From NCBI GenBank assembly GCA_041652575.1, contig JBAZHC010000011.1:47680-111679 (forward strand): DNA of 64,000 bases, given 5' to 3'. Numbering within the stretch: the first letter of the stretch is position 1; each line of letters starts with the position of its first letter. Source of the DNA: Phycisphaerae bacterium. Lineage in GTDB: Bacteria; Planctomycetota; Phycisphaerae; Sedimentisphaerales; UBA12454. The notes below the pieces were generated by a model, which was not told the origin of the DNA, did not search any database, and saw only the letters and a program-made list of their open reading frames with translations. Below, piece by piece: positions 50,256 through 57,595 of this stretch. A program made the position numbers and the translations under genes.

Positions 50256-50692
50256 TGCCCTTTGCTTTTCAGTCTCACAACTTCGACAAGTTTAAGGCCG
50301 TCATAATAGACACTGACGGTTATCCTGATAAAAGTCGGCGTTCCGATATTGGTCTGCTGTGGCATATACACATATTCGCAAACGGCTCCTCTGCTGAAAT
50401 TAGCGTAAATAGAGTCGGTGAAAACAACGCCTGATGCGTTTTTTACCTGCCCTTTGGATTCTGAATAGCTGCCGTAAGTGGGAACTATCTGGCTGAAGCT
50501 CGTGTTGATAATTTGTTCGGCAAGGTCGGCCGCCAGTTTGGCGGCAATTGTCTCATTGCAGCCCTGCTGCTGAACAGCGGCGCTAGATGCGAATGGAAGA
50601 ATCAGTCCCGCTGCCGCTATCGTCAGAATAACAAGGGCGATAAGCGCCTCAGCAAGAGTAAACCCCTCATTTTTTGTCGTAGTTTTTATCAT
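50252..50692 (-). CDS. PilV/GspI-like minor prepilin
   Basis: A 146-residue prepilin: leader MIKTTTKNEG, then FTLAEALIALVILTIAAAGL with Glu5. Short C-terminal beta domain ending VSVYYDGLKLVEVVRLK. PilV/GspI proteins are of this size. It starts the minor pilin trio, after a nested repeat and the terminator of the major pilin gene. Confidence 0.85.
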   Translation of the reverse strand: MIKTTTKNEGFTLAEALIALVILTIAAAGLILPFASSAAVQQQGCNETIAAKLAADLAEQIINTSFSQIVPTYGSYSESKGQVKNASGVVFTDSIYANFSRGAVCEYVYMPQQTNIGTPTFIRITVSVYYDGLKLVEVVRLKSKGQ

Positions 50693-50702
50693 AATCTTCT
50701 TT

Positions 50703-50766
50703 TAACTTCGTGCCTTGGCCTGTCCCGCCATAGTCCCTTAGAGACGACGGCGGATGCCTTCGTGGC
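50703..50766 (+). repeat. Nested hairpin repeat, copy N3
   Basis: TTCGTGCCTTGG...GCCTTCGTGGCTA with the CCCGCCATAGTCCC...GACGGCGGA hairpin (50723-50754) inside, as in N1 and N2. Confidence 0.8.
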
Positions 50767-50772
50767 TAACAT

Positions 50773-50817
50773 AAAAAAAATGGCTGGTCAGTCTTGCAAT
50801 TGCCAGACCGACCAGCC
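50773..50817 (-). terminator. Rho-independent terminator of the major pilin gene
   Basis: A long stem GGCTGGTCAGTCT.../...AGACCGACCAGCC (50782-50817) is followed on the minus strand by a run of eight U (50773-50780). It lies about 50 bp after the pilin stop and separates the abundant pilin message from the minor pilin genes. Confidence 0.9.
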
Positions 50818-50865
50818 TGTATGTTTTCTCCGGTTTTATCCGCCGGAGCTTCGCCGTCTGGGTTC

Positions 50866-51333
50866 TTACAGAGCAGCGTGAGCAGAACTATCGTTCGCGT
50901 TAAACGCGCCGGTTGTGGTATTGAAATACCATCCGCTGCTCGCATCTCCGGCAGGTGTACCCGTACCTGAAGTTACCGTTCCTGCGGTATTACTGTCGCT
51001 GACGAACGGATTCTTGGGTATCTGCTGCAGATAAGGACCGTAAACGCCGACGCCCGGAGCCTGTGTCGAGGCAAGTGAGCCGTCAGACTTTGTGTAACCT
51101 GTCATCGCCTGAGCGAAAGTAACGCCGCTTACCGTAGCAGGCAGTCCGCCGCTGTGCTGAACCTTATAAAGCTGAATCTGCGAACGAGCGGTTTGCAGGT
51201 CGCTTACAAGGCTTGACAGCTTGGCCTCTTCGCTCGCATCGCTGAACTGCGGTATTACTATCGCAGCAAGTATGCCGAGGATGACCACGACAATCAAAAT
51301 TTCCACTAATGTAAAACCATTTTTCTTTTTCAT
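50866..51333 (-). CDS. Major pilin/pseudopilin, GspG-like
   Basis: A 155-residue prepilin: MKKKNG then FTLVEILIVVVILGILAAIV, with Glu5 and the PQFSDASEEAK continuation typical of GspG/PilA. The C-terminal domain includes GPYLQQIPKNPF, the GspG-type motif, and ends SGWYFNTTTGAFNANDSS. GGAG is 8 nt before the ATG. It has its own strong terminator, as expected for the abundant structural subunit. The GspG-like motif favours a pseudopilus or short type IV pilus; the PilMNO genes favour a true pilus. Confidence 0.93.
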   Translation of the reverse strand: MKKKNGFTLVEILIVVVILGILAAIVIPQFSDASEEAKLSSLVSDLQTARSQIQLYKVQHSGGLPATVSGVTFAQAMTGYTKSDGSLASTQAPGVGVYGPYLQQIPKNPFVSDSNTAGTVTSGTGTPAGDASSGWYFNTTTGAFNANDSSAHAAL

Positions 51334-51611
51334 TTGTTCTTCTCCTATACTAGTAAAGGTTTTAATTATTATTAAATTTCAAACGACACTTTTTGCTCTT
51401 AATATTGCTGTAATTGCTATCGGTTAGACTGCCAAAGGACTTAATCTGTTGTTTTATTTGCCCTTTTTTGATTAAAAATCATTCTTTAACGCCCCATAAA
51501 ACTTCAATTGTTATTTTAAAATAAGTCCGAAAACAAACTCTCCAGATGCAATGGACACCGGGTAAATACGTACGAAATAAAAACTGAAATGCCAAATCGG
51601 TATGAAAAAAA

Positions 51612-52079
51612 TCAGATATCCAATCCCTGTTTATCGGGATGTATGTTCAGGCCGGTAATTTTGATTCGCCGGCTCGTTTCTCCATTATGCCGCATATCTA
51701 TATATATGCAGTCAAGTCCCTCAAACGCCCCCGCCACTTTATCGGCCCATTCGACAAGAACAACCGACTCAGGCCCGATAAATTCTTCGAACCCCAAAGC
51801 CTCGAATTCCGAAATCTTATTTATTCGATAAGCGTCAATGTGAAAAATAGTAAATCTGCCCTGGTATTCGTTGACCATTACGAAAGTCGGGCTGTTAACA
51901 TGCTGCGGATTTGCCGCTCCCGCCCCCGCCGCGATGCCTTTTATCAAAGTGGTTTTCCCGCTGCCCAAAGGCCCCGTGAAACATACGACTTCCCCGCCTT
52001 CGAGCAATGACCCGATTTTTTTGCCAATCTCAAAAGTCTTTTCCGCCGAATCTGAAATTATTTCTGTTGTTTTATTCAT
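51612..52079 (-). CDS. tsaE: tRNA threonylcarbamoyladenosine biosynthesis ATPase TsaE
   Basis: A 155-residue P-loop protein. CFTGPLGSGKTTLIKGIAAG is Walker A, SPTFVMVNEY follows, and FHIDAYRI and VLVEWADK are family signatures. It works with TsaB and TsaD to make t6A37 in ANN-decoding tRNAs. Its start overlaps the thiL end by 8 bp. It ends 279 bp after the start region of the pilin gene, same direction. Confidence 0.94.
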   Translation of the reverse strand: MNKTTEIISDSAEKTFEIGKKIGSLLEGGEVVCFTGPLGSGKTTLIKGIAAGAGAANPQHVNSPTFVMVNEYQGRFTIFHIDAYRINKISEFEALGFEEFIGPESVVLVEWADKVAGAFEGLDCIYIDMRHNGETSRRIKITGLNIHPDKQGLDI

Positions 52080-52989
52080 TTACTAAATGATCGTATCCAC
52101 TTGGTTTCAGGTCTATTATTTTTTTATTAAGCATTTTTATTTTTACAGAATTTCCGCCGGTAATTTCCCCAATAGCGGTAAGTTTTGTTTTAAACCGCCA
52201 CTGTTTTCTTAATCGTTCGAAATTTTTCTTTCGTATCGTAAACAACAGCTCAAAATCTTCGCCGTCATTGAGAGCATTACTCAATGTTTTGGTATTTCTC
52301 GAAACCGGAATTTTATCAGCTTCGACAATTGCGCCCTTTTTGCTTAATCTGCATATATGATTTAAGTCTGTGCTAAGCCCATCGCTTATATCCATCATCG
52401 AATTTGCACCGGCGCGGGCAATCGCAAGTGCCTCTTTTATCCGCGGCTCGAATTTAAGATGTTTCCCTGCCAGAGACCCGCCGAGTGTTCCGGTTACACA
52501 AATTACATCGCCGGTTTTAGCCGTGCTGCGTTTTACAGGTTTTGTTTTGCCGACAGTGCTTAACATCGCCACGCTTATCGCCAATGGCTTGTTCCAGCTT
52601 GTCATATCCCCGCCGATAAGCGGACAGTCATATTTTTTCGCCGCGGCAAGTATTCCCTTGTGCAGTCTTTTAAGTAGTAGGGTGGGCTTTAGCCCACGCG
52701 TTTGCCTCGGCAGCGCGACCGACACGACCGCCGCAAGTGGAATTGTCGCCATCGCCGCACAATCGCTTAAACTTGCCGCCATTGATTTGTAGCCGATTTG
52801 TTCGAGAGTCGCTTTTTTCGTATCGAAGTGCACACTGTCAAGCAGCATATCTGTGGTAATAAGAACAGAATCGCCATTTGGCAATTTGATTTGCGCCATA
52901 TCGTCGCCGATACCAATGGGAAATTTCGCGGAATTTAATTTTCCTTTAGCCGCAAAATACCGAACAAGCTCTGTTTCACCGCTGCTCAT
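52072..52989 (-). CDS. thiL: Thiamine-monophosphate kinase
   Basis: A 305-residue enzyme that turns TMP into thiamine diphosphate with ATP. Seen: GIGDDMAQI (Mg site), TTDMLLDSVHFD, KSMAASLSDCAAMA, LIGGDMTSW, GDVICVTGTLGGSLAG and MMDISDGLSTDL. Residues 98-104 (RGLKPTL) come from a complete REP element (52677-52700) read in frame between VALPRQT and LLKRLH. Despite this the frame and all active-site motifs are intact. It overlaps tsaE by 8 bp. Confidence 0.95.
   Translation of the reverse strand: MSSGETELVRYFAAKGKLNSAKFPIGIGDDMAQIKLPNGDSVLITTDMLLDSVHFDTKKATLEQIGYKSMAASLSDCAAMATIPLAAVVSVALPRQTRGLKPTLLLKRLHKGILAAAKKYDCPLIGGDMTSWNKPLAISVAMLSTVGKTKPVKRSTAKTGDVICVTGTLGGSLAGKHLKFEPRIKEALAIARAGANSMMDISDGLSTDLNHICRLSKKGAIVEADKIPVSRNTKTLSNALNDGEDFELLFTIRKKNFERLRKQWRFKTKLTAIGEITGGNSVKIKMLNKKIIDLKPSGYDHLVNE
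52677..52700 (+). repeat. REP element copy 2, inside thiL
   Basis: Exact 24-bp REP with GTAG head and GTGGGC/GCCCAC hairpin, in the same phase relative to the coding frame as in dxr, adding RGLKPTL. Confidence 0.93.
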
Positions 52990-53000
52990 TTTTAATTTAT

Positions 53001-53024
53001 GTAGGGTGGGCTTTAGCCCACGCG
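53001..53024 (+). repeat. REP element copy 3, 3' flank of the RAYT gene
   Basis: Exact REP, 6 bp from the RAYT stop codon and 11 bp upstream of thiL. Opposite in orientation to copy 4. Confidence 0.95.
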
Positions 53025-53030
53025 GAACAT

Positions 53031-53576
53031 TTATTCTCCAAAATTTATATCATCGGGTATTTGATATTTCACTTCTATGACATTATAACAGTTCTGTCCT
53101 GTAAATCGAGGATATGTTGACCAAGGCCAATCATTGGCATTTGTTGTAAGATTATGCTTAACAGGATTGTAATGAATGTAATTGATGTGGTTTTGTAAAT
53201 CGGTTTCATCTCGTATTTGATGTTCCCAGAACCTTCTTTGCCATATAGTTGCCTCTCTATGTTTTGCTCTCGATTTATTAATTACAGTATTGGTGTCCAT
53301 CTGCTTTAAATATGCCCTTGTAAATAAAGCTTTTATTAAAGCCCATCTGGTCGAAAAATCTGCATCATTATCGGGTAATTTCCAGACGCAATGCAGGTGA
53401 TCAGGTAAAAGACAAAGAGCGACTGTTTCAAAATAACGTTTATATTGTGCTTGCTGCCAGGCACAATGTAAACAATTTCTTGCGGATTCCTGATGAAACA
53501 GGTTCTTACGATTATATGTTACAACTGTAAAAAAATAGTAGCCGCCTGGAAAATTTGCTCTGCGATAATTACTCAT
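53031..53576 (-). CDS. REP-associated tyrosine transposase (RAYT, Y1_Tnp)
   Basis: A 181-residue HUH-type single-strand transposase. It starts MSNYRRANFPGGYYFFTVVT, typical of RAYTs; the HUH motif is HLH at residues 60-62 (CLLPDHLHCVWKLP) and the nucleophile is a Tyr in NYIHYNPVKHNL (Tyr133 or Tyr136), after IWQRRFWEHQIRDE. The longer frame upstream runs through a REP and is not used. It recognises GTAG-headed REPs in known systems; here inverted REPs lie 6 bp past its stop and 26 bp before its start. All catalytic residues are present, so it may be active. Confidence 0.92.
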   Translation of the reverse strand: MSNYRRANFPGGYYFFTVVTYNRKNLFHQESARNCLHCAWQQAQYKRYFETVALCLLPDHLHCVWKLPDNDADFSTRWALIKALFTRAYLKQMDTNTVINKSRAKHREATIWQRRFWEHQIRDETDLQNHINYIHYNPVKHNLTTNANDWPWSTYPRFTGQNCYNVIEVKYQIPDDINFGE

Positions 53577-53602
53577 TGGATAATTCTTGTTATTTAAAAA
53601 TC

Positions 53603-53626
53603 CGCGTGGGCTAAAGCCCACCCTAC
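53603..53626 (-). repeat. REP element copy 4, 5' flank of the RAYT gene
   Basis: Exact REP on the minus strand, 26 bp upstream of the RAYT ATG and 5 bp from the stop codon of the neighbouring small gene. Confidence 0.95.
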
Positions 53627-53631
53627 AATCA

Positions 53632-53949
53632 TTAGTCTTTTTTTGTATCAATATCAAATAATTTTTTTAGCAGTTCAGCATTTTTTTGTAAAACTGCTTC
53701 ATTAGCATTAGAGCCCCTCTCTTCTTTGCAATCTATCATTATCTCCGTTAGCAAGTCTGAAAATTCTTGGTCTTTCAAACTTAATTTCCCGACAATAATT
53801 GCCTCGGCTTTTTTACGTCTTTTTATTTTTGCCCTTTTGTGTTTGAAGGTACGATATATCTCCGCAAGCCGTTTATTAAACAGTTGCATTGTAACTATCA
53901 ATACTAAAAATAATCCTATAATTAGGGATATGGGAATAGGAATCCGCAT
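53632..53949 (-). CDS. Small single-pass membrane protein, function unknown
   Basis: 105 residues: an N-terminal membrane helix (ISLIIGLFLVLIVTMQLF, about 7-24), then a highly basic stretch (FKHKRAKIKRRKKAEAIIV) and an acidic helical tail ending KKLFDIDTKKD. AAAGG lies about 11 nt before the ATG. It lies between a REP at each end (53603-53626 and 54012-54035). Not recognised. Confidence 0.55.
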   Translation of the reverse strand: MRIPIPISLIIGLFLVLIVTMQLFNKRLAEIYRTFKHKRAKIKRRKKAEAIIVGKLSLKDQEFSDLLTEIMIDCKEERGSNANEAVLQKNAELLKKLFDIDTKKD

Positions 53950-54011
53950 GTTAAATTTACCTTTTCTTACGTTTATTAATTAGTTCAAGCCCAAAATATT
54001 TACATACCCAT

Positions 54012-54035
54012 GTAGGGTGGGCTTTAGCCCACGCG
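54012..54035 (+). repeat. REP element copy 5, at the argH stop codon
   Basis: Exact REP ending 1 bp before the argH stop codon on the plus-strand map, so it forms the immediate 3' untranslated end of argH. Confidence 0.93.
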
Positions 54036-54036
54036 T

Positions 54037-55422
54037 TTATTTTTCCAACTGTTTTTTCCAGTAATTTATCTGCTCGGCCATTTGCGCAGGAGACGCCGCC
54101 GCTGCGGTCGCATAAGAATTCGCCACATTTTTTCCGCCCAAACACTGATAAATATCTTCACCGATAACTTCGGAATGTTTCCTGAATTCTTCGATGCTTG
54201 TCTGGGCAAGGCTTTTGTTTTCTTTTTCGCATTGAGCGACAAGACTGCCGACTATCCCGTGTGCCGTGCGGAACGGTATGCCCTTCTTAACGAGATATTC
54301 CGCCATCGCAGTCGCGTCGAGAAATCCCCTGTCCAGACCTGCTGAAATCTTTTCCGTCTTAAAGGTCGTGTTCTCGACTATCGCCCGCGCCATATCGATA
54401 CAGGCCTCTATCGTATCCGAAGCCTTAAAGGTATGAACCTTATCTTCCTGCAAATCGCGGTTGTAGCCGCTTGGCTGCGCCTTAAGAATCGTCATAATCG
54501 CCATCAGCGAACCGTAAACGCTCCCCGTTTTGCCGCGGATAAGTTCGAGCATATCGGGATTGCGCTTCTGCGGCATCATACTCGAAGATGTGCAGAACGC
54601 GTCATCGATATGAATAAAATCGAACTCTGTCGTCGAGAAAACAATCCAGTCTTCCGCCAGTTTCGACAAATGCACCGAAATCAAACTGCAATCGAAGATA
54701 AATTCCGCGCAAAAATCTCTGTCCGACACTGAATCCATCGTATTATATGTAATATCCGAAAAGCCCAGCAGTCCGCAGACCTGCTTTCTATCCAGAGGCA
54801 GTGATGAGCCCGCTATCGCCCCGCTTCCGAGCGGCGAAAGATTCAAAAGCAGTCGGCAGTTTTTCAAACGCAGAAAATCCCGGTTGAGTTGTTCGACAAA
54901 ACTTAAAATATACGCCGCGATGGAAATCGGCTGGGCCCGCTGAAAATGCGTATATGCAGGCATAATGTCGCTGGCATATTTTTCAGCGAGTTTTACGAAT
55001 GCTTTTTGCAGCAGCGCGATTTTAGCCTGGATTATTTCTATTTCGTCCCGCATCCACAGCCGCATATCGGTTGCGACCTGGTCGTTCCGGCTTCGGCCAG
55101 TATGCAGTTTCTTTCCCGCATCGCCGATTTTCGCAATCAGCGCAGCCTCAATCGCCATATGAATATCTTCGTAGGTCTTATCGAATTTGAATTTGCCCTC
55201 GGCTATCTGGTGCGAAATCTCAATCAGGGCTTCTTTAATCTGTTTGAATTCGTCTTTCGTCAGGAGTTTTTGTTCGCAGAGCATCTCCGCATGGGCGATT
55301 GAGCCGACGATGTCGTATTTATAGAGCCGCTTATCGAACGAAAGCGATTCGACAAAATCGACAGCCAATGAATCGGTAGGTTTGCCCAGGCGATGTTCCC
55401 AGCTTTTTTGTGGTTCAGCCAT
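54037..55422 (-). CDS. argH: Argininosuccinate lyase
   Basis: A 461-residue enzyme of arginine synthesis that splits argininosuccinate into arginine and fumarate. Signature SSMMPQKRNPDMLELIRGKT (about residue 278 on) is the fumarase/aspartase motif; also HTGRSRNDQVATDMRLW, HFQRAQPISIA and LPLGSGAIAG-type SPLGSGAIAGSSLPLDR. Length is normal. The stop codon abuts a REP element. Confidence 0.96.
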   Translation of the reverse strand: MAEPQKSWEHRLGKPTDSLAVDFVESLSFDKRLYKYDIVGSIAHAEMLCEQKLLTKDEFKQIKEALIEISHQIAEGKFKFDKTYEDIHMAIEAALIAKIGDAGKKLHTGRSRNDQVATDMRLWMRDEIEIIQAKIALLQKAFVKLAEKYASDIMPAYTHFQRAQPISIAAYILSFVEQLNRDFLRLKNCRLLLNLSPLGSGAIAGSSLPLDRKQVCGLLGFSDITYNTMDSVSDRDFCAEFIFDCSLISVHLSKLAEDWIVFSTTEFDFIHIDDAFCTSSSMMPQKRNPDMLELIRGKTGSVYGSLMAIMTILKAQPSGYNRDLQEDKVHTFKASDTIEACIDMARAIVENTTFKTEKISAGLDRGFLDATAMAEYLVKKGIPFRTAHGIVGSLVAQCEKENKSLAQTSIEEFRKHSEVIGEDIYQCLGGKNVANSYATAAAASPAQMAEQINYWKKQLEK

Positions 55423-55501
55423 AATTTTCTCCGTTTAAATGTATTTATGAGAAATTATAACCTTAAATTAATATGAATAAACACAAATTTTTTAAAATAT
55501 A

Positions 55502-55534
55502 TCTCTGTGAGCTCTGTGTTCTCTGTGGCTAAAA
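55502..55534 (+). repeat. CTCTGTG triple interspersed repeat
   Basis: CTCTGTGAGCTCTGTGTTCT then CTGTGGCTAAA, between the acyltransferase and argH genes; same family as 21642-21673. Confidence 0.8.
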
Positions 55535-55540
55535 AATAAA

Positions 55541-56488
55541 TTATCTCTGTGGCTCATTTTTCGGCCTTGTTTTCCACCTGCGGTGAATCCACCAGTATTG
55601 TGTCGGGTCTTTGCGAATCGAATCCTCGAACGCCCTCGTATATTCCTGCGTAATCCACAGCAGCGGGTCGTCCTTATCTTTCCATTCGTCCGGCATAATC
55701 AGCCGGGCAATTTCAATCTCGAAAAAGAACCGGTCGCCGACCCTCCTGCTGACGCCGACGCCTATCGGCAGGTTATATTGAATCGCCAGCAGTCCGAGGC
55801 TTTTGTATGTACTTGCCTTTCTGCCGAAAAAGTCCACGAATATTCCTTTTTTGCCCGCGTTCTGGTCCGCGATAAAACACAGTGCCGAGCCTTGTTTGAC
55901 AATCTGCTCCATCTTTTCCGAAGCGCCTTTTTTATCGATGATTTTCTGCCCGTTTCTCTGCCGGACGTCATAAAGGTATTTATTCAGAAATTTATTATCG
56001 AAAGGCCTTGCGATACTGTAAATATCGAATCCGAATTCGCCCATCAGGTATCCCATAATCTCGAAATTGCCGTAATGCGCCGCCGCGAGCAGCAAAGGCT
56101 GTTTGCCCCGCATCATCCATTTTACACGCTCGACGTTTTTGTAGCAGGAATACTGCTCCCAGTTTTCTTTTCGTATCAGCCTTGGTGAAAAAACAATATC
56201 TACCGTCAGCATTACGAGATTTTCAAAACTGCGTATTCCCGTTTCCTCAATCCATTTATCGTCTTTATCCGGAAAACTCGTCCGCAGGTTTTCAATCGCC
56301 CGTTCTCTTCCTCTGGTGTAATGTTTCCACATCGCCCTGCCGAGAAATCGTGCGAATTTTAAAACCTTTTCGACCGGAAACAGGCAGATAAAGAACAGCA
56401 AAATGCGCAGCAGCACATAGACAAGCCACTGTTCGGCAACAGTCTTTTTGCGTTTATTGCGTTTTCTTTCTCGTTTTTCTTCTGCCAT
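55541..56488 (-). CDS. LpxL/HtrB-family lysophospholipid acyltransferase
   Basis: A 315-residue membrane-anchored acyltransferase. Basic N-terminus, a membrane helix (WLVYVLLRILLFFICLFPV), then AAAHYGNFEIMGYLM with the HxxxxE-type catalytic His and Glu, and later IADQNAGKKGIFVDFFGRKA, a family motif. Enzymes of this group add a secondary acyl chain to lipid A or a related lipid. Its presence fits a planctomycete with LPS-type lipids. The gene ends the window's argH-acyltransferase pair; a hairpin lies upstream. Confidence 0.88.
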   Translation of the reverse strand: MAEEKRERKRNKRKKTVAEQWLVYVLLRILLFFICLFPVEKVLKFARFLGRAMWKHYTRGRERAIENLRTSFPDKDDKWIEETGIRSFENLVMLTVDIVFSPRLIRKENWEQYSCYKNVERVKWMMRGKQPLLLAAAHYGNFEIMGYLMGEFGFDIYSIARPFDNKFLNKYLYDVRQRNGQKIIDKKGASEKMEQIVKQGSALCFIADQNAGKKGIFVDFFGRKASTYKSLGLLAIQYNLPIGVGVSRRVGDRFFFEIEIARLIMPDEWKDKDDPLLWITQEYTRAFEDSIRKDPTQYWWIHRRWKTRPKNEPQR

Positions 56489-56494
56489 ATTTTT

Positions 56495-56560
56495 TGTTTA
56501 GCCCCCGGACCTGCCTGTCCGTCCGTAGATTTATCGAAGGCGGGTGCCGGGGGTTTGGTT
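56495..56560 (-). repeat. CCCCCGG...CCGGGGG hairpin with inner repeat
   Basis: GTTTAGCCCCCGG and CCGGGGGTTTGGTTAG form an outer stem around a second palindrome-like segment. It resembles the TTTAGCC...GGTT hairpin family of 29401-29682 and lies between holA and the acyltransferase gene. Confidence 0.65.
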
Positions 56561-56565
56561 AGACT

Positions 56566-57540
56566 TTATTTTCCTGCGAACTGAACAATCATCGATTCGA
56601 TTGCCGTTTGTGCCGTTGCCCTGCCGGTCTTAATTCCGTAATCTATCTCGGCAAGCTGCCTCAGCAAATCGCCGATTCTCTTCAGACCCGTCTTCTTAAT
56701 AATACTAAAAAACTCCTGCTGGTTCCAGATACGCAATTTTCTCGCTATCGCGTCCGGCTTTTCGCCTTTCTGCACAAGCGCCGCCGCGCTGAACATCCTG
56801 CGAAACTGCCATGCGAACGCCCCCACCACCGTATATTCGGCTTCCTTATCAGCCTGGAACATTCTGCGAAGCTGCTCAATCGCCCTTCCTATATCCCCCG
56901 CCATCATCGAATCGATAACCTCGAACGCCCCGAACACCCTGTTTCGTCCGACAAGCTCGGCGATATCCTTTTCAGTTATTATTTTCGCCGAACCGGTATA
57001 CGCCGCCAGTTTATCTATTTCGCACCGAAGCATCCCCGGCTCGTCGCCGGAAAGTTCGATAAGCATTTGCGCCGCGTCGTAAGAAAGATTTTTGCCCTGC
57101 CTGTCCTTGGCGTAATCGCGTATATAAGAAACAAGAGAGCTTGATTTTAATTCGGAAACTTCGAGCAGTTGCCCCTTCTTCGGCAGAATTTTCGCAAGCC
57201 GGGTATTCGACGCCCATTTCCCGACCGTCAGGATTAAAATACCGCTGGCCGCAGGATTTTCAAAATATTTTTCGAGAAGCTCCCGGTTATCGCTGACAAA
57301 ATCATCGGCATCGGCAAGAACAACCACGCGTTTTTCCGCCAGAAACGGCAGAGTCCTCAGCTCATCGAAAATCTCCACCGCCGTAACCTTATCGGCCTCG
57401 GCCCGCCAAAGACACATCTGCATCTGTTCAGGCGTCAGCAGTTGATTAACCAGTGCCGTTACCTGCTCGGCGACAAGAAATTCATCCTTGCCCGCGACGA
57501 CGTATATCGGCTTTGTATCTGTTTTTTTCATCAATGACAT
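56566..57540 (-). CDS. holA: DNA polymerase III subunit delta
   Basis: A 324-residue clamp-loader subunit. It begins with KPIYVVAGKDEFLVAEQVTA, has LRTLPFLAEKRVVVLADADD, MLIELSGDEPGMLRCEIDKL, VFGAFEVIDSMMAGD and the C-terminal collar domain (FAWQFRRMFSAAALVQ). It opens the sliding clamp together with the delta-prime and tau/gamma subunits. Length is normal. An internal ATG three codons on is possible. Confidence 0.92.
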   Translation of the reverse strand: MSLMKKTDTKPIYVVAGKDEFLVAEQVTALVNQLLTPEQMQMCLWRAEADKVTAVEIFDELRTLPFLAEKRVVVLADADDFVSDNRELLEKYFENPAASGILILTVGKWASNTRLAKILPKKGQLLEVSELKSSSLVSYIRDYAKDRQGKNLSYDAAQMLIELSGDEPGMLRCEIDKLAAYTGSAKIITEKDIAELVGRNRVFGAFEVIDSMMAGDIGRAIEQLRRMFQADKEAEYTVVGAFAWQFRRMFSAAALVQKGEKPDAIARKLRIWNQQEFFSIIKKTGLKRIGDLLRQLAEIDYGIKTGRATAQTAIESMIVQFAGK

Positions 57541-57595
57541 TTTTTCTACTTTTTATTTTAAAATCTGTGAAATCTGTGACTGAATTTTCATGGTT

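Larger units (their letters stand above)
53001..53626. mobile_element. REP-RAYT-REP unit
   Basis: A REP-associated transposase gene tightly enclosed by two identical 24-bp REPs in inverted orientation, 626 bp overall. This is the structure expected of a REP-generating unit. It sits between thiL and a small hypothetical gene. Confidence 0.9.

Noticed and set aside
51430..51460. Sigma-54 promoter for the pilin gene (TTGGCA...TAGCA on the minus strand)
   Set aside because: The GG to GC spacing is 16 in place of 12, so it does not fit the -24/-12 consensus.
53577..53657. Longer start for the RAYT gene
   Set aside because: The extra residues come from the REP and its flank; the family begins at MSNYRRA.
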